Assembly: GCA_025056955.1 (NCBI GenBank)
Contig: JANWYL010000018.1
Coordinates: forward strand, 1 to 20,493
Origin: Sandaracinaceae bacterium
GTDB taxonomy: Bacteria; Myxococcota_A; Polyangia; Polyangiales; Sandaracinaceae
Length of the DNA stretch: 20,493 bases
Direction: 5' to 3'
The translations under genes were made by a program, and so were the position numbers. The first letter of the stretch is position 1. Each line of letters begins with the position of its first letter. The notes under the pieces are model-generated. The model had not been told where the DNA came from and ran no database searches. It was given only the letters and a program-made list of their open reading frames with translations. This document shows, piece after piece, positions 7,480-14,970 of this stretch.

Positions 7480-8127
7480 ATGGTGAAACACACGCAGCGA
7501 TTCTTCACGGGCAAGGCAACGGTTATCCCTGACCATAGCACTTGCTGGTTGGGATGGCAAGCTCCCTTAATTCTCTCTATCCTTCAACATGATGAGGATT
7601 TGTGGCACCATGTGTACCAGATGCCCGAGGACCCTTTTTTGATTGTTTTTCTAATGGGTTTTTTTCTCTTACTTGAAGCGATCGAGAAGGCAGAGCTCGC
7701 TTCTTTTTTACATTTACAAGCCCTGGACATCAAAGAAAGGTGCGAGGCACACGGAGTTAGGGAGAGTGAGATTCCCAAACCGATGCCTGTGGTTTTCAAG
7801 AAGCAGGTGGTTTCAAAGCGTTTTACCGACGAGGCTGAAAAAGGGATCACCTTACTCAAAGCGAGCAATTGCAGTGATTGGGCTTTTGGAGACGGAACTC
7901 AATTTGCTAGGCTCATGCGATTTCACCAATCTTTCCTTTGCTTTCATCATCGAATTCGTCATCGGAGCCTGCTCTTAGGTAAGTCTCATTGGACCAGGCA
8001 TTTTTGGGGGCCGAGTGCTTCCTTGGCCTTTTTAAGCTTTGTGCAATTGATACACCCTTTGTTTTTTCCTTCATGCCTCAAGCAAGAAGCAAGTGTTGAA
8101 GTCAAATCGCTGAGGGTGGCATCTTGA
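7480..8127 (+). CDS. Unrecognised open reading frame upstream of the first kinase
   Basis: A frame of 215 codons opens from an ATG at 7480 (a second ATG lies at 7621) and stays free of stops to a TGA at 8125-8127. It remains open upstream to 7348, but that part lies antisense to rimP. I do not recognise a family. The middle is the most protein-like part: a hydrophobic stretch (FLIVFLMGFFLLLEAI, ~55-70 from the 7480 start), then a charged helical segment with ALDIKERCEAHGVRESE and RFTDEAEKGITLLKAS. The last third is rich in His, Phe, Ser and Trp and looks less like a folded protein. There is no good ribosome binding site at either ATG. Its stop overlaps the TTG start of the kinase as TTGA, a common operon arrangement. 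It may be a genuine orphan gene, a decaying gene, or chance. The open length is unusual for non-coding DNA. Confidence 0.35.
   Translation: MVKHTQRFFTGKATVIPDHSTCWLGWQAPLILSILQHDEDLWHHVYQMPEDPFLIVFLMGFFLLLEAIEKAELASFLHLQALDIKERCEAHGVRESEIPKPMPVVFKKQVVSKRFTDEAEKGITLLKASNCSDWAFGDGTQFARLMRFHQSFLCFHHRIRHRSLLLGKSHWTRHFWGPSASLAFLSFVQLIHPLFFPSCLKQEASVEVKSLRVAS
7532..7560 (-). promoter_or_regulatory. Putative sigma-70 promoter of the rimP-nusA-infB operon
   Basis: Read on the minus strand, TTGCCA (7560-7555) is followed by a 17-nt spacer and TATGGT (7537-7532). The -35 matches five of six consensus bases and the -10 matches four of six. Spacing is ideal. It would give a leader of about 100 nt before the rimP GTG. 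Promoter calls by eye are weak, and the region also overlaps the unrecognised plus-strand open frame. Confidence 0.35.
8112..8119 (+). promoter_or_regulatory. Ribosome binding site of the first kinase
   Basis: GAGGGTGG precedes the TTG at 8124. The core GAGG has an 8-nt spacer. This supports a TTG start for the kinase, whose next in-frame starts would cut into the kinase domain. Confidence 0.5.
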
Positions 8128-10418
8128 ACAGCGAGCATAATTTACTACCCAGGCGCTTTGGCAGTTATACATTGCTTCGGCGCATTGCAAGAGGAGGTAT
8201 GGCCGAGGTGTATGCGGCCACCTTCCACGGGGTTGGCGGGTTTGAAAAGCCAGTGGCTGTCAAGGTCATTCACCCTCGATTTTCTGGGGATGAGCACTTT
8301 GTGCAACTTTTGGTTGAAGAAGCCAAAATCGCTGTGCTTCTTGACCACGTCAACATTGTGCAAACCTATGATCTCGGCTGTGTTGATGGAACCTATTTCA
8401 TCGCAATGGAGTTGATTGAGGGGGGGGACCTCCATCGCCTTGGCCGGGCTGCCCTTGGAGGGAAGGGTGGCATTCCAGTGGAGATTGCTGCTTTCATTGG
8501 TGGAGAAGTTTGCAAGGGGCTTGATTATGCCCATCGTAAGAGAGATCCAAAAACGGGTGAACATCTGGCAATTATTCATCGAGACATCAGCCCTCAGAAC
8601 ATATTGGTCAGCTATGGTGGGGCAGTAAAGATCACGGATTTTGGCATCGCCAAAGCTGCCCTTCGTGCCACGCAAACAGAGGTGGGGGTGATCAAGGGGA
8701 AGTTCTGTTACATGAGCCCCGAACAAGCTTGGGGAGATCCGGTTGATCACCGAAGCGACGTTTTTTCAGTTGGTGTCGTTCTGTATGAATTACTCGCAGG
8801 GCGCCCACTGTATCAGGAAAGTGACCTTCATCGTCTTATCGCCCAAGTGCGTGCCGCAGACGTGCCTCCACTTGGTCGTGCGAACCCTCAGGTGCCATCA
8901 CCCTTGGCAGAAATTGTCATGCGTGCTTTGAACAAAGAGCCGAGTCAAAGGTGGCAAAGTGCTGGTGAGATGGCTGAAGCCTTGCACGAGTTCTTGTATC
9001 GGCTTGCACCTCGCTTTAGTGTAAGCCAGGTTGCCGATTGGGTGCAGAGATTAATTCCTCCACAACCCCAACAAGGTAGGCATGAACAAAAAAAAGCCGT
9101 AAGGGATATACCCAAGGTCATGATGCAGAGGAAGGGAGATGACGCTACCCAGGTAACGCGTCCCCCACAGGAATTTATTCCAGCACCAACTGTGCCTGAT
9201 GTCTTGGCTTCTTCATCCCATGCCTCGTCTTCCAATGCTCCCTCCTCGTCAGATGTTGCCAAACGCACACCGCCAGCAGGTCGCCATCAGGTTGAGAGGG
9301 TGAATGTGCGAGTGGTTGGGAAATTATCTAACTCTGCTTCTAGGGCTACTACTCCCGCACCCATCCAATCAATCAATCACGCTGAGCCAACCAAAGCAAC
9401 CACATCACTGCCCGATGTTGATGATGACCCAACCATTGTTGGTGAGCGGCCGTCTGTCGCAGGAGCAGGAGTGATTGGGTATGGTAGAAACCTGCTTTCA
9501 TCGAATTCTCCCCCTTCTGACACTCAAAAGGACAACTTGGTTGCCAAGTCATCCACCATTCCTCCTCCAGGTGTTGGCAAAAAGCGCTCAAGGGTGACCC
9601 CTATCAGTGAGCGGGGAAGTGATAGAGCAGAGCGGACAACCTGGCGTCCTCCAGCACTTCCAAAAATTCCGCATCAAGAGGTGGTGAAGGAGCAAAGCAG
9701 TCTTCTTCCGCAAAACAATGCCGCCCCGCTGCAGGTTATTGATTCAAGCCAAAAGCAAACACCTGCACAAGAAAACATTCCCTTTGCGGATCAAAGGGAT
9801 GGCAAGGGGGCTTGGCATGGTGCCAACTCTTTGCTTTTGCCTGCTTCTGGTGCCTACTCTTTGAGCACAAGGCATTTCAGCTGGTGGTGGGTCGCGCTGT
9901 TTGTGCTGGCCCTCTCTGGGACAGGTGGATTCATGGCGTACTCCTTGATGGATACCCCTCCTCCTGGCTTTGTGATCGATTCAATTCCCAGGGGGGCTAT
10001 GGTGTACATGGATGATGCGCAAAAAGGGACGACTCCAGTTCAAATCACCAATCAGCTGGTTATTGGAAAAACATACTCTTTTGAAGTGAGGAAGGAGGGG
10101 TACGAAAAGGTGCGCTTTGAGCTTAAAGCGACGCAAGGTACCCATAGAAGGGAAGTTTTACTAATCCCTCAACGGGCTCACCTTCGAATTGAAACCTCGC
10201 CTCCCGATGCTCAGGTATGGGTTGGTGGGACGCTAAGGGGAAAGGCGCCGATTGTCATTGATGATTTGCTTTTTGGCAGTGAGGTTGAGGTGCGGGTGGA
10301 GGCAGTTGGCTATCAGCCTGCGTCTCGTCGAATTCGTATGATCCATAACGAACAACGCGAGCAAATTCAACTTACCCCTATTCTCCAACCTACTCCTACC
10401 CTGAAGTCAAGGCGATGA
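8124..10418 (+). CDS. Membrane Ser/Thr protein kinase with two C-terminal PEGA domains
   Basis: This is a 764-residue Hanks-type kinase. The domain starts at RFGSYTLLRRIARGGMAEVY (Gly-rich loop) and has the ATP-binding Lys47 (VAVKVIHP), helix-C Glu67, HRDISPQN (152-159), DFG (172-174) and SPE in place of APE (198-200). The catalytic loop has Ser where most kinases have Lys (HRDLKPxN). HRDxSPxN is common among myxobacterial kinases, so activity is likely. Residues ~300-585 are a low-complexity Pro/Ser/Thr linker. A transmembrane helix follows at ~587-608 (WWWVALFVLALSG). Two PEGA-type repeats then fall at ~614-682 and ~684-755 (TYSFEVRKEGYEK, VEVRVEAVGYQPA). The kinase would be cytosolic and the PEGA repeats extracytoplasmic. 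The TTG start at 8124 overlaps the preceding stop, and the kinase stop overlaps the next ATG as ATGA. The substrate is unknown. Confidence 0.9.
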   Translation: MNSEHNLLPRRFGSYTLLRRIARGGMAEVYAATFHGVGGFEKPVAVKVIHPRFSGDEHFVQLLVEEAKIAVLLDHVNIVQTYDLGCVDGTYFIAMELIEGGDLHRLGRAALGGKGGIPVEIAAFIGGEVCKGLDYAHRKRDPKTGEHLAIIHRDISPQNILVSYGGAVKITDFGIAKAALRATQTEVGVIKGKFCYMSPEQAWGDPVDHRSDVFSVGVVLYELLAGRPLYQESDLHRLIAQVRAADVPPLGRANPQVPSPLAEIVMRALNKEPSQRWQSAGEMAEALHEFLYRLAPRFSVSQVADWVQRLIPPQPQQGRHEQKKAVRDIPKVMMQRKGDDATQVTRPPQEFIPAPTVPDVLASSSHASSSNAPSSSDVAKRTPPAGRHQVERVNVRVVGKLSNSASRATTPAPIQSINHAEPTKATTSLPDVDDDPTIVGERPSVAGAGVIGYGRNLLSSNSPPSDTQKDNLVAKSSTIPPPGVGKKRSRVTPISERGSDRAERTTWRPPALPKIPHQEVVKEQSSLLPQNNAAPLQVIDSSQKQTPAQENIPFADQRDGKGAWHGANSLLLPASGAYSLSTRHFSWWWVALFVLALSGTGGFMAYSLMDTPPPGFVIDSIPRGAMVYMDDAQKGTTPVQITNQLVIGKTYSFEVRKEGYEKVRFELKATQGTHRREVLLIPQRAHLRIETSPPDAQVWVGGTLRGKAPIVIDDLLFGSEVEVRVEAVGYQPASRRIRMIHNEQREQIQLTPILQPTPTLKSRR

Positions 10419-11008
10419 AAGCGATGGGTGAAAGCGGACAAAAACTTGAGGTACCCCAAAAGGCATGCCCCTTTTGCAAAGAAAGCTTCGAAGAAGGGAT
10501 CGAGCGTTGCCCAGCACACGATTTAAAGCTCATGGTGTGTGAAGAGGAGGGGCAGGGAGAATGTCAGTGGGGGTGGGCTCAGAAGGAGATGAAACGCAGC
10601 TTTTGGGATCGAATGGTGATTGGGGTGGCAGGTCTTGGGCTGTGGGTGGGTTTTCTTATGCCTTTTGTCAAAGTGGAGAAGCTTGGGCAAGAGCGGGTGT
10701 TCACTTTCTTTGGAGCCGCTTCTACGCGCGCTCCCAATCTTTGGTCTCTTCCTCTTGGGGGGATTTTTCTGCTCAATGTCGCCATTCGCTTCCAAAGGAT
10801 ACAAGTGATGCGGTCTCTTTGGCTCGGGACGGTCATGGCTTGCTTGTTTCCCCTGATTTCAGTGGGCTACTCTCTCTATCGTGTGATTCGGGTAGCAGAA
10901 CTTCAGAGCGAAGTTCAATTAAGCGCTGCGTGGGGAATTGGCGTGGTTGTATGCGCCTGCTTGCTTGGACTTGTGGTTGCTTGGCGCTACAGCAAAGATC
11001 AAGCTTGA
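10415..11008 (+). CDS. Zinc-ribbon four-helix membrane protein, function unknown
   Basis: The 197-residue product begins with a small zinc-ribbon-like motif, CPFC at 18-21 and CPAH at 32-35, giving Cys-Cys-Cys-His ligands. An acidic stretch and then about four hydrophobic segments follow: ~67-85 (VIGVAGLGLWVGF), ~110-124, ~135-155 (GTVMACLFPLISVGY) and ~172-190 (GIGVVVCACLLGLVVAW). No enzyme motif is visible. The ATG at 10415 overlaps the kinase stop as ATGA, so the two are translationally coupled. An alternative ATG lies at 10424. Coupling to a membrane kinase suggests it is a partner, target or sensor in the same pathway. That is inference from position only. Confidence 0.75.
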   Translation: MKAMGESGQKLEVPQKACPFCKESFEEGIERCPAHDLKLMVCEEEGQGECQWGWAQKEMKRSFWDRMVIGVAGLGLWVGFLMPFVKVEKLGQERVFTFFGAASTRAPNLWSLPLGGIFLLNVAIRFQRIQVMRSLWLGTVMACLFPLISVGYSLYRVIRVAELQSEVQLSAAWGIGVVVCACLLGLVVAWRYSKDQA

Positions 11009-11057
11009 AACAGCATGCAGGTTGTGGACTGATTTGGTAGAGTTCGAGAGAATTCAC

Positions 11058-11064
11058 AGGAAGG
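11058..11064 (+). promoter_or_regulatory. Ribosome binding site of the helical-repeat membrane protein
   Basis: AGGAAGG lies 8 nt before the GTG at 11073. This supports that GTG over the ATG at 11088. Confidence 0.6.
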
Positions 11065-11072
11065 TGTAAGCT

Positions 11073-11972
11073 GTGCTACAGCAAAGCATGTCCTTGTGTC
11101 GGTGGCAAGCCAGAAAAACCTGTCTGCGGTTTGAGTTGAAGGATTGGCTTCTCAAAACATCACTTCTTTTTTGTCTATTGGTTTCTGCCCAAGTCCAAAG
11201 TCAATCCGATCCTCTTTCCCAAGCCAGACGTTTTTACAATGAGGGTGAGTTCGAGCGCGCAAGGGTAGCGCTCGATTCTGCACTTGAAAAGGGAGGGGTT
11301 GATGAGGTTCAGGCCTTTGCCCTCAGGGCCGAGATCGATGCGGCGCGCGGTGACAGAGAGGGGATGCTCTACGACGTGCGGGTATTGGCTGTGCTCGATC
11401 CTAAAGGTTCTTTCCTGAGCCGGCGCACGCATCCGGATGTGAGGGAAGCATTTTCGAAAGCAGTTGAAGAGATACGTGGCATTCGCATCACTGTTACAGC
11501 GAGTCGTGATGGTGATCAGATTAGACTGGAAGGACATGCCAATAGTTCTTTGGTTGAAGAAGTCCGAATTCATGCACGTATCGATGCAGGGCCGTGGTTG
11601 CATGGCACTTCACCCTTGTTGATTCCAATGCGAGAACGCGCGCTTGTTTCTTACTTTGCCGAAGGTGTTGGCCTAAGGGGGAGGGTGATCGCAAGGGAGG
11701 GGGAAGAAAGTAACCCGAAAACTGTGGAAATGAAAGAGGTTTTGGAGGAAATGCCAAAAAGCACGCCAAACCTACCAGGGCCACCGATTGTGTCTCCAAC
11801 CACTTCCACAACACGAGATACTGGGGATGATACACCGTTATGGGTTGGGGTGGGTGTTGGGGGTGCACTCCTTGTTGGAGGTGGAGTGGTTGCGTTGATT
11901 CTGCTCACTCAATCCTCTTCAAATACCCAGGATATTGGCTTGTCTCCACCAGGGGTGCCAATGGGGTGGTAG
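11073..11972 (+). CDS. Exported helical-repeat protein with a C-terminal membrane segment, function unknown
   Basis: This is a 299-residue protein. A hydrophobic signal or anchor lies at ~25-42 (LLKTSLLFCLLVSAQVQSQ). Residues ~46-130 are helical and TPR-like (LSQARRFYNEGEFERARVALDSALEKG, then AFALRAEIDAARGD). A beta-rich segment follows at ~137-210 (IRITVTASRDGDQIRLEG, VSYFAEGVGLRGRVIARE), plausibly an Ig-like or carboxypeptidase-regulatory-like fold. Then come a Pro/Thr linker and a Gly/Val-rich transmembrane helix at ~256-279 (WVGVGVGGALLVGGGVV). Myxobacteria encode many proteins of this plan next to PEGA kinases, but I know of no assigned function. Translation starts at GTG 11073, 64 nt after the previous gene. 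Its stop is 1 nt before the next kinase ATG. Confidence 0.8.
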   Translation: MLQQSMSLCRWQARKTCLRFELKDWLLKTSLLFCLLVSAQVQSQSDPLSQARRFYNEGEFERARVALDSALEKGGVDEVQAFALRAEIDAARGDREGMLYDVRVLAVLDPKGSFLSRRTHPDVREAFSKAVEEIRGIRITVTASRDGDQIRLEGHANSSLVEEVRIHARIDAGPWLHGTSPLLIPMRERALVSYFAEGVGLRGRVIAREGEESNPKTVEMKEVLEEMPKSTPNLPGPPIVSPTTSTTRDTGDDTPLWVGVGVGGALLVGGGVVALILLTQSSSNTQDIGLSPPGVPMGW

Positions 11973-11973
11973 C

Positions 11974-13134
11974 ATGGCGCAAGAAAGCATCCACTCACTA
12001 ACCGGTTCAGAGGTGGCAGGAAGCCCCATTCCTCAGCGGATTGGGCGTTACTGGGTGATCCAGGAAATCGCACAGGGTGGGATGGGGAGGGTATATCTCG
12101 CTCGTTCGGATTCGATGGGAGACGTGCGAAAGCTGGTTGCTCTCAAGGTGATTCACCCTCATTTGGCCACAGACGATCAATTCGTACGCATGTTTTTGGA
12201 CGAGGCGCGAATTGCCTCTCGGATCGCGCATCCAAACGTTTGTGCAGTATTTGATGTGGGTGAAGACAGAGGGATTTATTACATCGCAATGGAGCTTCTC
12301 GTTGGTGTTCCCCTCCATCGGGTAATGAGAGCCATTTCTAAAACCGACGATGCTCGAATGGATGCAATGTACCCTGCCCTATGCGCCCGCATTGTGGCCG
12401 ATGCATGCGAGGGTTTGCATGCTGCTCATGAGCTGGTTGATGATGATGGAACTCCTCTTGGTCTCGTTCACCGTGATGTTTCCCCACAAAACATTTTCGT
12501 CACCTTTTCAGGGACAGTCAGTGTGGTGGATTTTGGGGTGGCGCGAGCAGCAGGGCGTTTGAGTCAAACAACAACAGGAAGTCTCAAGGGGAAGATTGGT
12601 TACATGGCGCCTGAAACGATTGAGCGGCGGGCCATTGATCGGAGGGCAGACATTTGGGGGATAGGGGTGGTTTTATGGGAATTGCTTACAGGGAGGCGCT
12701 TGTTTCGAGCAGAAAATGAAGCTCAAACCCTTTTTGCAGTTCTGAGTGAGCCGATTCCTCCCCCCTCTGCGGTTAGAGATGGTGTACCCAAAAGCATTGA
12801 TGCAATTGTGTTGCGTGCGCTTGAGCGAGATGTCGGCCGGCGTTACCAAACTGCTCGCGAGTTGGCAAGGGATCTGCACCGATTTATCGTTGGTCATACT
12901 GGCGGGGATCCTGTTGGTGCTGCCGAGGTTGAGAGCTGGTTGTCATCTCTTTTCCCCGACGAAAAACAGAAATGGAAGGAAGCAGTTGAGCGCGCAAGGA
13001 CAGCAAGGGTGGAAGAGGAGAGGCAGCCTGCGCTTCCCCTGCACCCTTCTTCTGACGAGAACTCACGCCCCAACTCAATTCCCCAAAGCGCGGTGAGAAG
13101 TCATGCGGGACCGAGCAGGTCCCCATGCCGATAA
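11974..13134 (+). CDS. Ser/Thr protein kinase, catalytic half (membrane half in another frame)
   Basis: This is a 386-residue Hanks-type kinase. Visible motifs are the Gly-rich loop (IAQGGMGRVY), Lys58 (VALKVIHP), Glu77 (DEAR), HRDVSPQN (166-173), DFG (186-188) and APE (212-214). The kinase domain ends near residue 305. Similarity to the kinase at 8124, for example in KVIHP and the RD-SPQN loop, marks them as paralogues. After the domain comes a short polar tail that stops at 13134. The expected transmembrane and PEGA parts appear in the -1 frame, in the next entry. From 11974 to 13745 is 1772 nt, one base short of a multiple of three, so one lost base between 13056 and 13131 would explain the split. 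The ATG at 11974 follows GGGGTGG by about 5 nt and is preferred to an upstream GTG/ATG extension inside the previous gene. Confidence 0.88.
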   Translation: MAQESIHSLTGSEVAGSPIPQRIGRYWVIQEIAQGGMGRVYLARSDSMGDVRKLVALKVIHPHLATDDQFVRMFLDEARIASRIAHPNVCAVFDVGEDRGIYYIAMELLVGVPLHRVMRAISKTDDARMDAMYPALCARIVADACEGLHAAHELVDDDGTPLGLVHRDVSPQNIFVTFSGTVSVVDFGVARAAGRLSQTTTGSLKGKIGYMAPETIERRAIDRRADIWGIGVVLWELLTGRRLFRAENEAQTLFAVLSEPIPPPSAVRDGVPKSIDAIVLRALERDVGRRYQTARELARDLHRFIVGHTGGDPVGAAEVESWLSSLFPDEKQKWKEAVERARTARVEEERQPALPLHPSSDENSRPNSIPQSAVRSHAGPSRSPCR

Positions 13135-13745
13135 TTGCCGTGCTTGCCGGCATTGGCTTGTTCGGAATGGTGTTGGTTGCATACCAGTTGGGAAAAAGGG
13201 AGAGAGAGCTGCAATTTCTTTCGTCTGCTTCTTCTCCAAAGCCCTCAACTGGCTTAGTGGTTGAAAAAGAGACGGATGGAGAGGAGAGAAAAAAGCAGGG
13301 TGAAGCTTCGCCATCATCAGATCATTCGTCATTGTCAGAGCAGGCACCACTGAAAGAGGAGCTACCAAAAGGGGGTCCAGAGGTTTCTGGCGAATCCCCT
13401 CCCTCATCCAATCAGAAGGTTGCCTCGATCTCGCAGGCAGAGCAGGTACGGCAAACACAAACAGAATCAAAAGACGCTTCAAAGCCTCGACGAATGATTC
13501 AAGGCGGAGAAACGACGGGGGAAAGCCGGACAGGCACTTTGGTTGTCGCAATTCCAGGGGGATGGGCAGAGGTATATCGAGAAGGTCAACTCTTGGGCAG
13601 AGCCCCTGGACGCTTCACCTTGCCTGTTGGGCGCAACCGGCTTGAAATTCGGTTTTTTGGTGAAAAGCCAGGCCGTGTGGTTGTGGCTTCTGTTCCATCT
13701 CATGGTGAGGGCAAACTCATTGTTGCCCCTGATGAAGAAAATTAG
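13125..13745 (+). CDS. Membrane/PEGA half of the second kinase, in a separate frame
   Basis: This frame of 206 residues starts with a transmembrane helix (IIAVLAGIGLFGMVLVAY, ~3-20) and positively charged KRERE. A long Ser/Glu/Lys-rich linker follows, then a C-terminal PEGA-like domain at ~135-200 (GTLVVAIPGGWAEVYREG, LGRAPGRFTLPVGRNRLEI). The same order (kinase, linker, membrane helix, PEGA) occurs in one frame in the kinase at 8124. The frame is open upstream from 13056. The ATG at 13125 overlaps the kinase stop by 10 nt, with a weak AGCAGG before it, so it could be translated as a separate coupled protein. Alternatively the gene is frame-shifted by mutation or base-calling error. No classical -1 slippery heptamer is visible in the overlap. 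Confidence 0.8.
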   Translation: MPIIAVLAGIGLFGMVLVAYQLGKRERELQFLSSASSPKPSTGLVVEKETDGEERKKQGEASPSSDHSSLSEQAPLKEELPKGGPEVSGESPPSSNQKVASISQAEQVRQTQTESKDASKPRRMIQGGETTGESRTGTLVVAIPGGWAEVYREGQLLGRAPGRFTLPVGRNRLEIRFFGEKPGRVVVASVPSHGEGKLIVAPDEEN

Positions 13746-13777
13746 GCCAGAAGTTGAGACGGACCCATGGTGTTGCC

Positions 13778-14956
13778 ATGCGTTGCATCGAGCTGCCAGA
13801 AGAGGCCACGCCCTACGAGCGGGGGTTGTTCCATGGAGAGAGCTTTCGAGATGAAATCGCGGCCATTGCCATGATCCGCAGTGAGTTGTGTAAGACCCAA
13901 GGGCGATTCAAGAGCGACGAAGAGTTGCTAAGGGTTGCTCGCTTGCACATTCCTGTATTGCGTTCATACGACGAAGACCTTTTTCAAGAGCTTAGGGGAA
14001 TTGGAGACGGCGCGCGTCTTCCCATTGAGCGCGTTGTGGTGCTCAACCATTATACTGACCTCAAAGACATCGATCCCAAAAAGGTGATGCCGGTGGAGGA
14101 GGAAGAGGAGGGGATTATGGGTGAGAGTGATGGATGCACGTCGATTGTGGCCTCAACTGAAGAGGGGGTCTTTCTCGGGCAAACTTGGGATATGCATGGA
14201 TCAGCACTTCCTTTTGTGGCAATGATGCGAATCCCAGGCCGCTTGAAACAGGGTGCGACCCAGGCGGAGTGGGTGCCAGAGGCGTGGGTGCTCACCATTA
14301 CAGGGTGTTTAGGGATGGCCGGAATCAACTCGAAAGGCGTAGGAATAGCAATCAACAACCTCAGGAGTTTGGATGCGCGCGTCGGATTGGTGTGGCCTGC
14401 TTTGGTGCGCCGCGTGTTGGAAATGGATACCGCTGCAAAGGGCTGTCAGCTGGTGTGTTCTGCCCCTCTTGGGTCGGGACACCACTACCTCGTTGCTGAT
14501 GCGAGGGAGGCTTTCGGCATTGAGACTTCTGGCACCCGTTTTGAGGTGTGGCGAAAGGCGGAGTTTACCCATCCAGGGGTGGCTTTCCACCACGAAAATC
14601 ACTGTTTAGGTAGGTACGTGTGTGAGGTGTCGGAGGTGTCACCGACTTCAACCACCATTGAACGCTTTGGTTTTCTCGAAAATTCTTTGGCCACACGGCC
14701 AATTTCCTCGGGGCTCGATTTGTGGGAGCGCCTGGGCTCTCACGAAGGTTACCCGCGCAGTGTGTGCACCCATTTGGCCACCCATGAGCACCCCCATGCG
14801 ATGCTGACTTGTGCAGCCATACTTTGTGACTTGAGCCGCAAAAAAGTGTACGCCCATCAGGGGTGCATTCACGGTGTCGGAATTCCGGGACACTCAGATC
14901 CAACGAGAGTCCGTGCCATGGCCAGTGAGTTCACCTTCCGTGGCAGTGATCGGTAA
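13778..14956 (+). CDS. C45 family autoproteolytic acyltransferase/hydrolase (Ntn hydrolase)
   Basis: This 392-residue protein resembles the C45 (acyl-CoA:6-aminopenicillanate acyltransferase-like) Ntn-hydrolase family. Such enzymes cleave themselves before a Cys that becomes the N-terminal nucleophile and then hydrolyse or transfer amide-bound acyl groups. Visible features are the N-terminal ERGLFHGESFRDEI, the cleavage/nucleophile site SDGCTSIVAS with Cys120, and GQTWDMH at 135-141. These are followed by GMAGINSKGVGIAINNL and an HHENHC segment. The natural substrate is unknown. There is no signal peptide. The ATG at 13778 matches the usual family start (MRxxELP). A TTG at 13754, with AGG 7 nt upstream, would add eight residues. 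It follows the kinase/PEGA segment closely in the same direction and ends 14 nt from the convergent gene. Confidence 0.83.
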   Translation: MRCIELPEEATPYERGLFHGESFRDEIAAIAMIRSELCKTQGRFKSDEELLRVARLHIPVLRSYDEDLFQELRGIGDGARLPIERVVVLNHYTDLKDIDPKKVMPVEEEEEGIMGESDGCTSIVASTEEGVFLGQTWDMHGSALPFVAMMRIPGRLKQGATQAEWVPEAWVLTITGCLGMAGINSKGVGIAINNLRSLDARVGLVWPALVRRVLEMDTAAKGCQLVCSAPLGSGHHYLVADAREAFGIETSGTRFEVWRKAEFTHPGVAFHHENHCLGRYVCEVSEVSPTSTTIERFGFLENSLATRPISSGLDLWERLGSHEGYPRSVCTHLATHEHPHAMLTCAAILCDLSRKKVYAHQGCIHGVGIPGHSDPTRVRAMASEFTFRGSDR

Positions 14957-14970
14957 GGGCCCAGGTCAGG

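Noticed and set aside
7455..7480. A T-loop-like TTGAATC suggesting a tRNA
   Set aside because: The flanking bases do not form the T-arm or acceptor stem.
7605..7650. Imperfect hairpin followed by T-runs, considered as a terminator
   Set aside because: The stem has a mismatch and the T-run begins well after it. It also lies inside the open frame.
13079..13130. Programmed -1 frameshift site in the second kinase
   Set aside because: No X-XXY-YYZ heptamer in the proper frame is visible, so recoding is not supported over mutation, sequence error or coupled re-initiation.
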